From assembly GCA_015067075.1 (NCBI GenBank), contig SVND01000001.1, forward strand, positions 36,989 through 100,988: a stretch of DNA of 64,000 nt, in the 5' to 3' direction. A program made the translations under genes and the position numbers. The notes beneath the pieces are model-generated. The model made no database searches and had not been told where the DNA came from. It was given only the letters and a program-made list of their open reading frames with translations. Positions 17,466 to 27,711 of this stretch are shown here, piece by piece; position 1 is the stretch's first letter, and every line of letters begins with the position of its first letter. Origin of the DNA: Oscillospiraceae bacterium. GTDB taxonomy: Bacteria > Bacillota > Clostridia > Oscillospirales > SIG530.

Positions 17466-19787
17466 ATGAAGCATTTTGACCCTGATTTTGAAAACGGCTT
17501 GAGCGCACAGCAGGTCGCAGACCGTCAGCAAGCAGGACTTACAAATAAAAACGACGATCCGCCAACAAAGCCCATAAGCCGTATTTTACGCGATAACCTT
17601 CTTACTCTGTTCAACTTTATCAATATTGCCCTAGCACTCGTCGTCGCTGCTACGGGGCATTACAAAAACATGCTTTTTATGCTCGTCATAATCATCAATA
17701 CCACCATCGGTATCGTTCAGGAAATACGGGCAAAGCGCGCCATAGACAAGCTCTCCTTGCTTTCCGCCGCCTCCGTCCGTGTTATCCGCGACGGAAAAGT
17801 GGAAACCGTAACGCCCGAACAAGTAGTTTTAGACGAAGTTATAGAATTTTCGTCGGGAAGTCGTATTTGCGCCGATTGCACCGTGCTTTGGGGCGAATGC
17901 GAGGTCAACGAAGCCTTTTTGACAGGTGAAAGTGACCTTATCCTAAAAAAATCAGGGGACACGGTTTTGGCAGGCAGCTTCGTTGCCTCGGGCATATGCC
18001 GCGCACGAGCGGACAAGATAAGCGGCAACACCTTTGTTGCTTCCATCTCCCGCGATGCAAAGCAAGAAAAAAAGCAAAAATCGGAAATAATGTCCTCGCT
18101 CAATAGCATTTTAAAGCTCGTTTCCGCAATCATTATCCCTCTCGGCGCAGTTTTGTTTTACTCGCAAATGCGTCTCGGCGTTGACACGTGGCAGGACGCT
18201 GCCGTATCCGTTGTCGCCGCGCTTATCGGCATGATCCCCGAAGGACTTATTCTGCTCACAAGCACTGTCCTCGCCGTAAGCATCGTCCGCCTTTCGCAAA
18301 AAAACATTCTCGTAAAGGATCTTTACAGCATTGAAAGCCTTGCTCGCGTTGACGTTATCTGTCTTGACAAAACAGGCACTCTTACAGACGGTAAGCTCAC
18401 TGTAAACGAGATAATCCCCTTAAGTGACAAGGATGAAGCCCAGATAAAAGCTATCCTTGCCATGCTCTGCGGCGCCGCTAAAACAAAAAACGCTACGCTT
18501 GAAGCTATCGAAGCTTTTGCGGGCAAAGCCACAGCAAGTGTAATCAATGAGATACCCTTTAATTCCGAGCGGAAATGGTCTGCCGTTTCCTTCGAAAACG
18601 GCGACACATATATTTTAGGCGCGCCCGATATCCTTTGTCCCTTACGCGATTGGCAAGGCGAATTCAGCACGCGCACCGCTTTAAAGCGTACGCTTTTGCT
18701 GGCAAAGCCTGCTGACAAAAACGCAGTTCTCAACCGCGACACTCTCATCGCAGTAACGCCCGTTGCACTTATCACATTGACGGATACCATGCGTAAAAAC
18801 GTAGCGCAGACCATGGACTTTTTCACAGGCGAGGGCGTAAGTATAAAGGTTATTTCAGGCGATGCACCGCATACGGTTTCAGCTATCGCCGCCGCAGCAA
18901 ACGTGCCCGATTATGATAAATACGTTGACGCGTCCGAGCTTTCCGCGCAGGAGCTTGACGAGGCTGTACGATGCCACACCGTTTTCGGCAGAGTTACTCC
19001 ACAACGCAAAAAGGAGCTTGTTTGCGCTTTACAAAAACAAGGTCATACAGTTGCCATGACAGGCGACGGGGTAAACGACGTGCTTGCCCTGCGCCAAGCT
19101 GATTGCAGCATTGCCATGGCAGAGGGCAGCGAAGCGGCTCGAAACATCTCACACCTTGTTTTGCAAAGCTGTGATTTCAGCGCTCTGCCCGCTGTCGTCG
19201 CTGACGGTCGCCAATCCATAAACAACATAAAACGCTCTGCATCACTTTTCCTCGTCAAAACCGTCTATTCTCTTTTGCTCGCTTTTGCTTTCCTTTTTAT
19301 AAGTGAGCCATATCCTTTTATTCCAATACAACTGACCTTGCTCAGCACCTTTACCATTGGCATTCCCTCCGTAATTCTCGCTTTGGAAACAAATCACAAC
19401 AGACTCACTCCCGGATTTTTCGCAGGTATTTTGAAAAAAGCTATTCCCGCAGGTCTTGCAGTAGCCGCCGCCGTGCTCTGTGCCGTTTTCATAGGCACAA
19501 AATCACAGCTCACCAGCGACGACGTTTCTGCAATTTGCGTTTTGGCGGCAGGCGTAATCGGACTTATCAACCTTTGGCGCATCTGTATGCCTTTAACAAA
19601 GATCAAATCGGCGCTAGCGCTTCTCATGTCAGGCGCGTTTTTCACTGCATATTTCATTTTCTCGGACTTTTTCTCACTCACCGCTTTAACAGCCCGATCC
19701 GCCCTCATTTCTCTCATTTGCATGGCAATCGGCACTATCATATATATTTTAACTGTTATTTTGGCAGAAAAAATTAAAAAGAAATAA
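17466..19787 (+). CDS. Cation-transporting P-type ATPase (CtpE-like)
   Basis: 773 residues. Domain order: actuator with LTGESDLI, a TM4 motif MIPEGLILLTS, the phosphorylated aspartate in CLDKTGTLTDGK, and the hinge MTGDGVNDVLALRQADCSIAMAEG. Six to eight membrane helices are evident, with four in the C-terminal third. The PEGL motif and overall layout resemble the CtpE-like group, proposed to move calcium, but the ion is inferred only. No N-terminal heavy-metal CxxC domain is present, which argues against copper or cadmium pumps. The start is ATG 17466 with AAGGA ten bases upstream. It is a single-gene unit. Confidence 0.87.
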   Translation: MKHFDPDFENGLSAQQVADRQQAGLTNKNDDPPTKPISRILRDNLLTLFNFINIALALVVAATGHYKNMLFMLVIIINTTIGIVQEIRAKRAIDKLSLLSAASVRVIRDGKVETVTPEQVVLDEVIEFSSGSRICADCTVLWGECEVNEAFLTGESDLILKKSGDTVLAGSFVASGICRARADKISGNTFVASISRDAKQEKKQKSEIMSSLNSILKLVSAIIIPLGAVLFYSQMRLGVDTWQDAAVSVVAALIGMIPEGLILLTSTVLAVSIVRLSQKNILVKDLYSIESLARVDVICLDKTGTLTDGKLTVNEIIPLSDKDEAQIKAILAMLCGAAKTKNATLEAIEAFAGKATASVINEIPFNSERKWSAVSFENGDTYILGAPDILCPLRDWQGEFSTRTALKRTLLLAKPADKNAVLNRDTLIAVTPVALITLTDTMRKNVAQTMDFFTGEGVSIKVISGDAPHTVSAIAAAANVPDYDKYVDASELSAQELDEAVRCHTVFGRVTPQRKKELVCALQKQGHTVAMTGDGVNDVLALRQADCSIAMAEGSEAARNISHLVLQSCDFSALPAVVADGRQSINNIKRSASLFLVKTVYSLLLAFAFLFISEPYPFIPIQLTLLSTFTIGIPSVILALETNHNRLTPGFFAGILKKAIPAGLAVAAAVLCAVFIGTKSQLTSDDVSAICVLAAGVIGLINLWRICMPLTKIKSALALLMSGAFFTAYFIFSDFFSLTALTARSALISLICMAIGTIIYILTVILAEKIKKK

Positions 19788-19795
19788 AAAATATA

Positions 19796-19824
19796 TTGAC
19801 ACAGAGCGTTGTCGGTGATAAAAT
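19796..19824 (+). promoter_or_regulatory. Promoter for the second Gfo/Idh/MocA gene
   Basis: TTGACA (19796-19801), 17-base spacer, TAAAAT (19819-19824). Confidence 0.85.
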
Positions 19825-19865
19825 GTTAAGTACTCAATTTCTTTAATAAAGAGAGGTTTATAAAT

Positions 19866-20945
19866 ATGGCTGATAAACTGAGAGTCGGTATCGTCGGTTG
19901 CGGCGGTATAGCAAACGGCAAACATATGCCCTCCATTCGCGCAAGTGAGCTTGCCGACATGGTCGCTTTTTGTGATATAGTTAAAGAGCGCGCCGAAAAA
20001 GCCGCCGCTGAATACGGTGTTGACGGCGCGAAAGTATATACTGATTATAAGGAGCTTTTGGCTGACAGCTCCATTGACGTTGTTCACGTGTGCACACCTA
20101 ACCGTTCTCATTCCGAGATAACCTGCGCTGCTCTTTATGCAGGCAAGCACGTTATGTGCGAAAAACCCATGGCTAAAACTGCCGCAGATGCTAAAGCTAT
20201 GCTTGACGCCGCCAAGGCTACGGGCAAAAAGCTCACCATCGGCTATCAGGGAAGACAGCGTGATGACTCACTCTATCTCAAGGATGCTTGCGCTAACGGC
20301 GAGCTCGGCGATATTTACTACGCAAAGGCTATAGCTATCAGACGCCGCGCCGTACCCACATGGGGCGTTTTCCTCAACGAATTTGAGCAGGGTGGCGGTC
20401 CCCTTATCGACATTGGTACTCACGCCCTCGACCTCACTCTTTGGATGATGGATAACTATAAGCCGAAGTACTGTGTCGGTACAACTTATCATATGCTCAA
20501 CAATCAGACTCATACAGCCAACGCTTTCGGCGAATGGGATCCCGAAAAATTTACTGTTGAAGATGCCGCATTCGGCTTTGTCGTAATGGAAAACGGCGCA
20601 ACAATAACTCTTGACGCTACATGGGCACTCAATTACCGTCAGCCCAACGAAGCTATTACCCTCCTTTGCGGTACAAAGGCGGGCGCCGATATGTTTGACG
20701 GTCTTACCTTCAACGGCGTTGAAAACGGCAGAATGTATACTAAAAAGCCTGATTTCAAGACAGGCGGTGTTGCTTTCTTCGGCGGAAGCTCAGTCAGACC
20801 CGAGGTAAGAGAACAGATTCAATGGTTTAGGGCAATTATGGATGATAAAGATCCCACCGTATTGCCCGAACAGGCTCTCGTTGTTTCACAAATTCTGGAG
20901 GGCATCTATATCTCCGCAAAGACAGGCGAGCCTTACAAATTTTAA
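19866..20945 (+). CDS. Gfo/Idh/MocA family NAD(P)-dependent oxidoreductase
   Basis: 359 residues. The NAD-binding motif is VGIVGCGGIANGKHMPSI, the family hallmark is MCEKPMAKT, and the substrate domain holds GGGPLIDIGTHALDLTLWMM with the usual His. It resembles the 5871-7010 protein in layout but lacks that protein's N-terminal extension and is clearly diverged, so this is a paralogue rather than a recent copy. It is probably a sugar or inositol dehydrogenase or a glycoside-modifying enzyme. GAGAGG precedes ATG 19866. A stable hairpin follows at 20960-20985. Confidence 0.88.
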   Translation: MADKLRVGIVGCGGIANGKHMPSIRASELADMVAFCDIVKERAEKAAAEYGVDGAKVYTDYKELLADSSIDVVHVCTPNRSHSEITCAALYAGKHVMCEKPMAKTAADAKAMLDAAKATGKKLTIGYQGRQRDDSLYLKDACANGELGDIYYAKAIAIRRRAVPTWGVFLNEFEQGGGPLIDIGTHALDLTLWMMDNYKPKYCVGTTYHMLNNQTHTANAFGEWDPEKFTVEDAAFGFVVMENGATITLDATWALNYRQPNEAITLLCGTKAGADMFDGLTFNGVENGRMYTKKPDFKTGGVAFFGGSSVRPEVREQIQWFRAIMDDKDPTVLPEQALVVSQILEGIYISAKTGEPYKF

Positions 20946-20959
20946 TTCATGATATTCTC

Positions 20960-20985
20960 AGACTATCCGAAAACTCGGATAGTCT
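20960..20985 (+). terminator. Hairpin after the second Gfo/Idh/MocA gene (no U-tract)
   Basis: AGACTATCCGA pairs with TCGGATAGTCT around AAAC. No T-run follows, so it may protect the 3' end or act as a partial terminator before typA. Confidence 0.5.
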
Positions 20986-21042
20986 GTGTGCGTAAAAAAC
21001 AAATTTGACGGATAACCGTCATCAAATGGGAGGAAAACCTTT

Positions 21043-22863
21043 TTGAAAAGGGAAGATTTAAGAAATATCGCAATAATTGCACACGTTGACCACGGTAAGA
21101 CTACTTTGGTCGATAAAATGCTCAAGCAGGCAGGCGCTTTCCGTGAAAACCAACAGGTTGCCGAGCGCGTAATGGACAGCGGCGACATAGAACGCGAGCG
21201 CGGAATTACCATCCTTGCAAAAAACACCTCCGTTCATTATAAGGGCGTAAAGATCAACATCGTCGACACACCGGGACACGCTGATTTCGGCGGAGAGGTT
21301 GAGCGTATAATGAAAATGGTTAACGGCGTTTTGCTTCTTGTTGACGCCTTTGAAGGTCCTATGCCTCAGACACGCTTCGTTTTACAAAAGGCTTTGGAGC
21401 AAAATCTCACCGTTATCATCGTTATCAATAAGATCGACAAGCCCGATGCACGTTTAGACGAGGTCGTAGATGAAACTTTAGAGCTTCTTTTAGACCTTGA
21501 CGCAACGGATGAACAGCTTGACAGCCCCGTTGTTTTCTGCTCAGGCAGACAGGGCACAGCATCCATGTCGCCCCACGTTGCAGGAACGGACCTTACTCCG
21601 CTTTTCGACACAGTACTTGAATATATTGCTCCGCCCGAGGGAAATGACGAAGAAAAGCTTCAGCTTCTCGTTTCCTCAGTCGACTACAACGAATATCTCG
21701 GCAGAATTGCCATCGGCAGAATTGAGCGCGGAAGCATAAGCCTCAATCAAGAGGTCTCTATTTGCAATTACCATACAGACAAAGCGCCTTATAAGGGTAA
21801 AATTAACGGTCTTTTCAGCTTTGAAAATTTGGGCAGAGTGCCTTGTGAAAAGGCTACAGTCGGCGATATAGTCGCTTTTTCAGGAATTGAGGACCTTACT
21901 ATTGGCGATACAGTTTGTGCCGTTGATAATCCCGAGCCGCTTTCCTTTATCAAAATATCCGAGCCTACGGTAGAAATGACGTTTTCCGTCAACGACAGCC
22001 CCTTTGCAGGTCGCGAAGGCAAGTTCGTCACATCCCGTCACCTGCGCGACAGGCTTTTCAAAGAGCTTTTGAAGGACGTTTCCCTTCGTGTCGAAGAAAC
22101 AGATACAACGGAAGCCTTCAAGGTATCGGGCAGAGGCGAAATGCACCTTTCCGTTCTTATTGAGACTATGCGCCGCGAGGGCTATGAATTTCAGGTAAGC
22201 CCACCCCGCGTTCTTCTCAAGGAGATCGACGGTGAAACGTGCGAGCCCATTGAACTTATCGTTGCGGATGTGCCCGAAGAATTCGTCGGCGCCGTTATGG
22301 AGAAAATGGGCATTCGCCGCGGCGAGCTTCGCCATATGAGCCCTCACGGCGACAGAATGCGCCTTGAATTCGGAATTCCTGCACGCGGTCTTTTCGGCTA
22401 TAGAAGTGAATTTCTCACCGATACACACGGTGAAGGTATAATGAACACTATTTTCGACGGCTATGAGCCCTTCAAGGGTGATATTCCTCGCCGTAGCACA
22501 GGCTCTCTCATTGCTTTTGAAACAGGTGAAGCCGTCACCTACGGTCTTTTCAATGCACAGGAGCGCGGTGAGATGTTTATCACTCCCGGCACAAGCGTTT
22601 ACGCAGGTATGGTCGTTGGTCTTTCACCCAAGAGCGACGATATCGCAGTTAACGTATGCAAGAAAAAGCATATCACCAATATGCGCGCATCAGGTAGCGA
22701 TGAGGCTCTTCGCCTTGTCCCCGCCACGATAATGTCTCTTGAAGAATGCCTTGAATTTATCAGCGACGATGAGCTTTTGGAGGTCACTCCCAAAAACCTC
22801 CGTATCCGCAAGCGCATCCTCGATCACGCTCAGCGTATGCGCGAAGCCGCAAAAAACAAATAA
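21043..22863 (+). CDS. typA: Ribosome-associated GTPase TypA/BipA
   Basis: 606 residues, a translational GTPase. G1 is AHVDHGKTT, the effector region has ERERGITI, G3 is [10 protein letters not shown] and G4 is NKIDKPDA. Domains II, III and V are followed by the TypA-specific C-terminal domain ([13 protein letters not shown] and TPKNLRIRK). It binds 70S ribosomes and supports ribosome assembly and stress adaptation. The start is TTG at 21043 with GGGAGGAAAA upstream; no ATG gives the full G1 region. A strong terminator follows. Confidence 0.95.
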   Translation: MKREDLRNIAIIAHVDHGKTTLVDKMLKQAGAFRENQQVAERVMDSGDIERERGITILAKNTSVHYKGVKINIVDTPGHADFGGEVERIMKMVNGVLLLVDAFEGPMPQTRFVLQKALEQNLTVIIVINKIDKPDARLDEVVDETLELLLDLDATDEQLDSPVVFCSGRQGTASMSPHVAGTDLTPLFDTVLEYIAPPEGNDEEKLQLLVSSVDYNEYLGRIAIGRIERGSISLNQEVSICNYHTDKAPYKGKINGLFSFENLGRVPCEKATVGDIVAFSGIEDLTIGDTVCAVDNPEPLSFIKISEPTVEMTFSVNDSPFAGREGKFVTSRHLRDRLFKELLKDVSLRVEETDTTEAFKVSGRGEMHLSVLIETMRREGYEFQVSPPRVLLKEIDGETCEPIELIVADVPEEFVGAVMEKMGIRRGELRHMSPHGDRMRLEFGIPARGLFGYRSEFLTDTHGEGIMNTIFDGYEPFKGDIPRRSTGSLIAFETGEAVTYGLFNAQERGEMFITPGTSVYAGMVVGLSPKSDDIAVNVCKKKHITNMRASGSDEALRLVPATIMSLEECLEFISDDELLEVTPKNLRIRKRILDHAQRMREAAKNK

Positions 22864-22872
22864 GCAATATTT

Positions 22873-22915
22873 AAGGGGCAGAGATTTCAAAATCTCTGCC
22901 CCTTATTATTATCTT
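22873..22915. terminator. Convergent terminator between typA and the group B hydrogenase
   Basis: AAGGGGCAGAGATTT (22873-22887) pairs with AAATCTCTGCCCCTT (22890-22904) over 15 bases, then a T-rich stretch. The symmetric stem can serve both strands. Confidence 0.88.
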
Positions 22916-22916
22916 T

Positions 22917-24344
22917 TTATATTTTAAGCTGTGCAACTGCTTCGCTTATGGTCTTTTCAAAGGCTTCCATGCCATATTTATCAACGTCAGCTTTATTCTT
23001 ATCGCCATGAGTAAGACAGCCCGCACCGTTGATACAACCACCTACACACGCCATGCCCTCGATAAAGTTGCCGTCTGCTTTATTTTTAGATGCCTTGAGC
23101 AATGCGATCTTGCACTCCTCAATACCGTCACAGCGTATGGGCTTATAATCGAAATCGCTGAATCCGCGCTCTGCAAGTCCCTGCTTGACAGCATCAGAAA
23201 GTCCTCCGCTTCTTGCAAAAATGCGTCCGAAGTACGATGCGTTATCAAGAACATCCTCCTCCAGCGTCATTATATCTATATCGCGGCTATCAAAAAGTGC
23301 CTGAAGCTCTTCAAAGGTAATAACGCTGTCGATATACTTGCGAACAGCTTCCTTTTGGAACTCCGCTTTTTTCGCCGTGCAAGGTCCAATAAAAATAACC
23401 TTACAATTTTCATCCTTTTCTTTTAAGTATTTAGCGATAGTGGCCATGGGAGAAAGGTTATGAGAAATATGAGGCTTCATCGCGGGGAACTGCTTTTCAA
23501 TATATGCTACGAAAGCAGGACAGCAGGAGCTTGTAAGGAATCCCTTCTGATAAAGCTCCTCGCACTCGGAATAAGCTACCATATCAGCGCCAAGCGCCGC
23601 CTCAACAACATGATAAAATCCAAGCTCCTTCATTCCCTTTATTACCTGACCAAGCTTTGCGTATACAAACTGGCTGGATACACTGGGGGCAACAACGGCA
23701 TAAACCTTATACTTTTTGTTATTCTCGCTGTTTTTGATCATATCGATAACGTCGAGTATATAGGATTTATCGGATATAGCACCGAAGGGACACTGATATA
23801 CGCAAGCTCCGCAGGAGATGCACTTATCATTATCAATATGTGCACTTCCGCTTTCGCTCATGGAAATAGCCTTGATCTTGCAGGAATTTTCGCAAGGACG
23901 CTTATGATTTATAATAGCTGAATAGGGGCATACCTGGGCACACTTACCGCAGTTTATGCACTTTGATTTGTCAATATGAGCCTTTTGGTGCTCATCAATC
24001 GTTATAGCGTTGCGGGGACAAACATCCTCACAGCGATGGGCAAGACAGCCTCGGCAGGAATCGCTTACCGCATAACCGCCTGCAGGGCAGTCGTCACAAG
24101 CAATATCAATAACCTCAACGACATTTGGGTTGCTTCTGTCACCGCCGCCGGCAAGCTTTACACGCTCGGCAAGGATAGCTCTTTCCTTGTATACACAGCA
24201 GCGCATGGTCGGTGTTTTACCCGGCACGATCGTTTTCGGTATATCTGTAATATGCTCGAGCAGATCGCCGTTCCACGCATGGCGCGCCACCTCGCGTAAA
24301 ACCTTATATTTTAAATACTGAACCTTTGTATCGAATTTGCGCAC
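22917..24344 (-). CDS. [FeFe] hydrogenase, group B type
   Basis: 475 residues. The N-terminal half carries two [4Fe-4S] ferredoxin motifs (CINCGKCAQVCP and CISCGACVYQCP) and an extra Cys-rich region (CDDCPAGG, CRGCLAHRCEDVCP). The C-terminal half holds the H-cluster signatures L1 SSCCPAFVAYIE (about 272-283), L2 GPCTAKKAE (320-328) and L3 MACVGGCINGAG (431-442). The L1 and L3 variants fit group B hydrogenases, a poorly characterised class common in Clostridia and thought to couple to ferredoxin. The start is GTG 24344 with AGGAGG seven bases upstream. It lies 11 bases after the SpoIIE-like gene, at the end of the hydS operon. Confidence 0.9.
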   Translation of the reverse strand: MRKFDTKVQYLKYKVLREVARHAWNGDLLEHITDIPKTIVPGKTPTMRCCVYKERAILAERVKLAGGGDRSNPNVVEVIDIACDDCPAGGYAVSDSCRGCLAHRCEDVCPRNAITIDEHQKAHIDKSKCINCGKCAQVCPYSAIINHKRPCENSCKIKAISMSESGSAHIDNDKCISCGACVYQCPFGAISDKSYILDVIDMIKNSENNKKYKVYAVVAPSVSSQFVYAKLGQVIKGMKELGFYHVVEAALGADMVAYSECEELYQKGFLTSSCCPAFVAYIEKQFPAMKPHISHNLSPMATIAKYLKEKDENCKVIFIGPCTAKKAEFQKEAVRKYIDSVITFEELQALFDSRDIDIMTLEEDVLDNASYFGRIFARSGGLSDAVKQGLAERGFSDFDYKPIRCDGIEECKIALLKASKNKADGNFIEGMACVGGCINGAGCLTHGDKNKADVDKYGMEAFEKTISEAVAQLKI

Positions 24345-24355
24345 TCTTTTTCCTC

Positions 24356-25540
24356 CTAAAAATAACTGACCTTGATTCTTTTGCCCATTTTATCAAGGCA
24401 TTCCGCAAGCTCCTTTACAAGCTGCATTTTTATCGTAAAGGTAATCGGCAGCTCGCTGTTCTGATGGGCGGGATTTATGGCTTTTCCAACGAAAAAGTTT
24501 ATATCCGTTGCATCTTCAAACAGCATTCTCGCAATAAGCGAAGCGCCATCCTTTTTATAGCACCATTTTTCAAAGGATTTATTATCTTCGAGATAATCCT
24601 TTGCGTATTCCAAAACGCGGTTTATCGTAACAACGCCTTCAGTTACAAGCTCGACACCCTCAAGCTCTGCCGTCGGCGGTATATCGGGATCATCAAAATT
24701 AAGACTCGGCTTAAGAGGACGTCGCAGATAATTCGATGCGATAGTCGATGTTGTTCCGCCGCAAACGATATGTTTTCCCTCTTTTGCAAAAAACAGCGAC
24801 ATCATCCTCTTGCAATCGTCGCGGTTTGACGGTGGACCTATGATAAGATTTACCTGCTCACGCTTTCTTATGCGAACGGCACACACTGTAGCGTCGTCAC
24901 CGGGCTTGCCTTCGTAAAGTCTGTCCGTTTCCTCAAGCAATATCGTTGCAAGAGTTTTCGCTGTAAATCCTATCTCGGAAAAGGTGGTGATAAAATCAAT
25001 TATATCATCACGCTTCCAGCCGAAATTATAGCTTATACCGACACCCGCGTGCTCTACGCCGTCAGAAAACGCAAAAAACACATCGTTTTCTCTTATATCA
25101 GTTTCCGTTTTAATTATCTTTTTATCGGAAATTCTTATTTCATTGAACGTAAGCTCGTGATGCTTTCCGTCACGGAGCATTACTATACGGGGATTGTCAT
25201 ACTGAATTATTTCCGCTCTTTCATTGTTGGCAATTCTGATTACCGTAAAAGTGGAATATGCAATACCGCGAAGGGAGCATACGGGCAACGTTTCAACCAC
25301 GGTTTCAACTGCATCCTCAAGCTTGAGCCCTTCTGCAAGCATTGTGGATATTATCTTCGACGTAAGCGTTGACAAAATATTTGCCTTAACACCGCTTCCC
25401 AAACCGTCCGCCAAAACGATAACCGTGGAATCGCCGTCATCTGTTTCAACTATCTCTACATGGTCGCCGCAAAGCTGTTCACCCACATGGTTTATGGATA
25501 AATAACCAATATCGGCGCAAAGATTATTTGCCGTCCTCAT
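24356..25540 (-). CDS. SpoIIE/PP2C-family serine/threonine phosphatase
   Basis: 394 residues, cytoplasmic. The PPM/SpoIIE fold occupies roughly residues 1-225: metal-binding VIVLADGLGSGVKAN, FFAFSDGVEHAGVG and GKPGDDATVCAVR. The C-terminal 170 residues (VNLIIGPPSNRDDCK to the end) form a second alpha/beta domain found with hydrogenase-linked phosphatases. It has no transmembrane part and so is not the sporulation SpoIIE. Its start overlaps the end of hydS by 17 bases, which argues for translational coupling and a shared pathway. The likely role is to relay a hydrogen or redox signal sensed by HydS through a protein phosphorylation switch; the target is unknown. Confidence 0.88.
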   Translation of the reverse strand: MRTANNLCADIGYLSINHVGEQLCGDHVEIVETDDGDSTVIVLADGLGSGVKANILSTLTSKIISTMLAEGLKLEDAVETVVETLPVCSLRGIAYSTFTVIRIANNERAEIIQYDNPRIVMLRDGKHHELTFNEIRISDKKIIKTETDIRENDVFFAFSDGVEHAGVGISYNFGWKRDDIIDFITTFSEIGFTAKTLATILLEETDRLYEGKPGDDATVCAVRIRKREQVNLIIGPPSNRDDCKRMMSLFFAKEGKHIVCGGTTSTIASNYLRRPLKPSLNFDDPDIPPTAELEGVELVTEGVVTINRVLEYAKDYLEDNKSFEKWCYKKDGASLIARMLFEDATDINFFVGKAINPAHQNSELPITFTIKMQLVKELAECLDKMGKRIKVSYF

Positions 25541-27197
25541 TCGATATCGACTCCTTCAGCTTTGTAAGCGCTATTTTTGTCTCTGCCGCAGTTTCGCCTA
25601 AAAGCGATGCTATTTCCTGAACGATGCGCATCTGCTTTTCAACGACTCTATCTGCTGTTTCAACCGTCTGACGGCTCATTTCTTCCTTGCTTTGGCGTTC
25701 CTTCTCCTCGTCTGTTACGTCGCGGAAAATAGCTATCAAATTGCCCGACGTCTTATCGTTTACAATAGTCAACTCAAGGAATTTATCGTATTCAGCGTAA
25801 TAATCGCGCTTATTTACTACTCTCTTTCCGCGTTCAAGCACATCAAAGAAATCGGCAGGATCTAATATGCGTATAACGGGACCGCCCAAAACATCCGAAC
25901 GCGAACGGATATGAAGCATCTTCATTGCCGCAGGGTTTATCTGCTGTACCTCATAGGTCTCGTTTACAACGATAATACCGTTAGGTGTATTGTCCAAAAT
26001 ATTATTCGAAAACCTTTCCGATTTTTCCATAAGATAAGGCAGACACATGGTAATTTCAGCCTTGCCTTGATAAATAGCTATAGCTTTTTCACGGCAAGTA
26101 TTGTATCCGCACGTGCCGCAGTTAAGCTCATCGTCAGGCTTATATTTACCCATTTTGCGCAAAATCTCACTTATCTGCGCGTCAGTCGGGTAATCTTTTT
26201 TAAGCTCAATGTATGTATATTCTTTAAAAAGTCCGTCAGGCTGAGGAACATCAAAATCCTGCTCTCCTGCATAATCGGTTACTGCTTTATAATTTCTCAA
26301 AAGGCTGTTGCGATGCTTTTCCATAGTAGGCCCGCCGATACAGCTTCCCGAGCACGATGACATTTCAATAAAGCAGTTGTGGATATTTCCCGCCGCAATA
26401 TCGTCCAGCACTCGCATACAATTTTCAATTCCGTCAACGCAAAAATATGTATAGTTAGGGCTTTTTTCCGTCATTGTATTGACAACGCCGCCGCAGGTGG
26501 GGAAAATTCTCGCTCTACTTTCCTTGCTTTCATCCTTTTCCTTTTCAAGCGTTATGCCTGCTTTTTCAAACATTTTTTCAAGCTCTTCAAAAGTAATTGC
26601 AGCGTCTATGCCGTTTTTCTTCGCCTCATCCTTTTTGGAAAGGCAAGGACCGATAAATACAGTTTTTACGTTTTGGTAACGTCTCTTTATATCGTCGCAA
26701 TGTGCGTGCATCGGTGTCTTAACCGGAGCAAGATAACCTATAAGCTGGGGGTAATATTTTTCGATAAGCAAATTTACAGTGTGGCAGCATGAAGTAATGA
26801 TAACATCGTGTATTCCTTCCTTTGTCATCTGCTCATATTCGCGCTTAACAAAGGTTGCACCTATAGCCGTTTCTTCAGCCGCAAAAAATCCCAGCTTTTT
26901 AACTGCTTCTGCAAGCGAATTTATACCTACTCCGTCAAAATACGCAACAAACGAAGGCGCAATACTTGCGACAACAGGCACATCACCCTTCAAAAGTACG
27001 TCTACGATTTCCGTTTCGTCAACTATAAGCTTCGCATCCTGAGGGCATACAACATAGCACTGACCGCAAAGAATACATTCATCAGCGATAACATTTGCCT
27101 GATTACCCGAAAACCTTATGGATTTTACCGGGCAATGTCTTATACATTTATGGCAATTTCTGCAGTTCGATTTTTTAAATTTCAAAAATTCACTCAT
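25524..27197 (-). CDS. hydS: Sensory [FeFe] hydrogenase HydS (group C) with PAS domain
   Basis: 557 residues. Two [4Fe-4S] motifs (CRNCHKCIRHCP and CILCGQCYVVCP) precede an H-cluster domain with TSCCHTVNLLIE (135-146), GPCLSKKDE (183-191) and EMSSCSGSCIGGP (278-290). Then come a CGTCGYNTC iron-sulphur module (360-368, further Cys 385), a PAS domain (about 395-490) and a helical tail with coiled-coil character. The PAS after the hydrogenase core defines group C, proposed to sense H2 and pass the signal on. The histidine after the L1 cysteines (TSCCH instead of TSCCP) is unusual. AAAGGGTGAG lies before ATG 27197. It overlaps the phosphatase gene. Confidence 0.92.
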   Translation of the reverse strand: MSEFLKFKKSNCRNCHKCIRHCPVKSIRFSGNQANVIADECILCGQCYVVCPQDAKLIVDETEIVDVLLKGDVPVVASIAPSFVAYFDGVGINSLAEAVKKLGFFAAEETAIGATFVKREYEQMTKEGIHDVIITSCCHTVNLLIEKYYPQLIGYLAPVKTPMHAHCDDIKRRYQNVKTVFIGPCLSKKDEAKKNGIDAAITFEELEKMFEKAGITLEKEKDESKESRARIFPTCGGVVNTMTEKSPNYTYFCVDGIENCMRVLDDIAAGNIHNCFIEMSSCSGSCIGGPTMEKHRNSLLRNYKAVTDYAGEQDFDVPQPDGLFKEYTYIELKKDYPTDAQISEILRKMGKYKPDDELNCGTCGYNTCREKAIAIYQGKAEITMCLPYLMEKSERFSNNILDNTPNGIIVVNETYEVQQINPAAMKMLHIRSRSDVLGGPVIRILDPADFFDVLERGKRVVNKRDYYAEYDKFLELTIVNDKTSGNLIAIFRDVTDEEKERQSKEEMSRQTVETADRVVEKQMRIVQEIASLLGETAAETKIALTKLKESISNEDGK

Positions 27198-27214
27198 AAT
27201 CTCACCCTTTTACG

Positions 27215-27604
27215 TCACACATTAAGCTTCGCTTCTGTTTTTTTCATAAAGCTTTCCGTTTTTACCACAAACCGTTCATGAATACCTTCTCCCACAACGC
27301 TTTGTTCATCGTGCACCACGACTTTAAATACCATCCTGCGCCCGTCAATCTCAATAAGCTCACTTTCGCACAAAACTGTCATTCCCACAGGATCAGCCGC
27401 AAGATGTGATATGTTGACCTTTGTTCCAACGCTTGTCGTGCCCTGTTCAAGATAAGGCAAAACACTTTCTGCCGCAGTCGCCTCCATAAGCGCGATCATT
27501 GCAGGCGTCGCAAAAACTCGTAACGAGCCGCTTCCCATAGAGAGCGCCGTTTTTTCTTCACTTACCGTTAAACTTTTATTATTTTTAATACCAACCTGCA
27601 GCAT
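27215..27604 (-). CDS. Hotdog-fold thioesterase (FlK-like)
   Basis: 129 residues, cytoplasmic. The hotdog fold is seen from SGSLRVFATPAMIALMEATA through GTTSVGTKVNISHLAADPVG to VVGEGIHERFVV. The residues Thr, Glu (in MEATAAES) and His (NISHLAADP) match the catalytic set of fluoroacetyl-CoA thioesterase-like proteins, which hydrolyse acyl-CoA esters. ATG 27604 follows GGAAGG by nine bases; the upstream in-frame TTG would sit over that site. It lies 17 bases before hydS. Its role among hydrogenase genes is unclear, perhaps CoA recycling. Confidence 0.83.
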   Translation of the reverse strand: MLQVGIKNNKSLTVSEEKTALSMGSGSLRVFATPAMIALMEATAAESVLPYLEQGTTSVGTKVNISHLAADPVGMTVLCESELIEIDGRRMVFKVVVHDEQSVVGEGIHERFVVKTESFMKKTEAKLNV

Positions 27605-27711
27605 AAAGCGCTTCCTTCCAAACAAAAACTTTCATTATATTTTCAGCGCACAAAATCACCGACACATATTATTTTTATAACATGTCGGATCGCTATTTAC
27701 AGCTTCGCTTA

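Noticed and set aside
24356..25540. Sporulation protein SpoIIE proper
   Set aside because: It lacks the ten-helix membrane domain and is located inside a hydrogenase operon.
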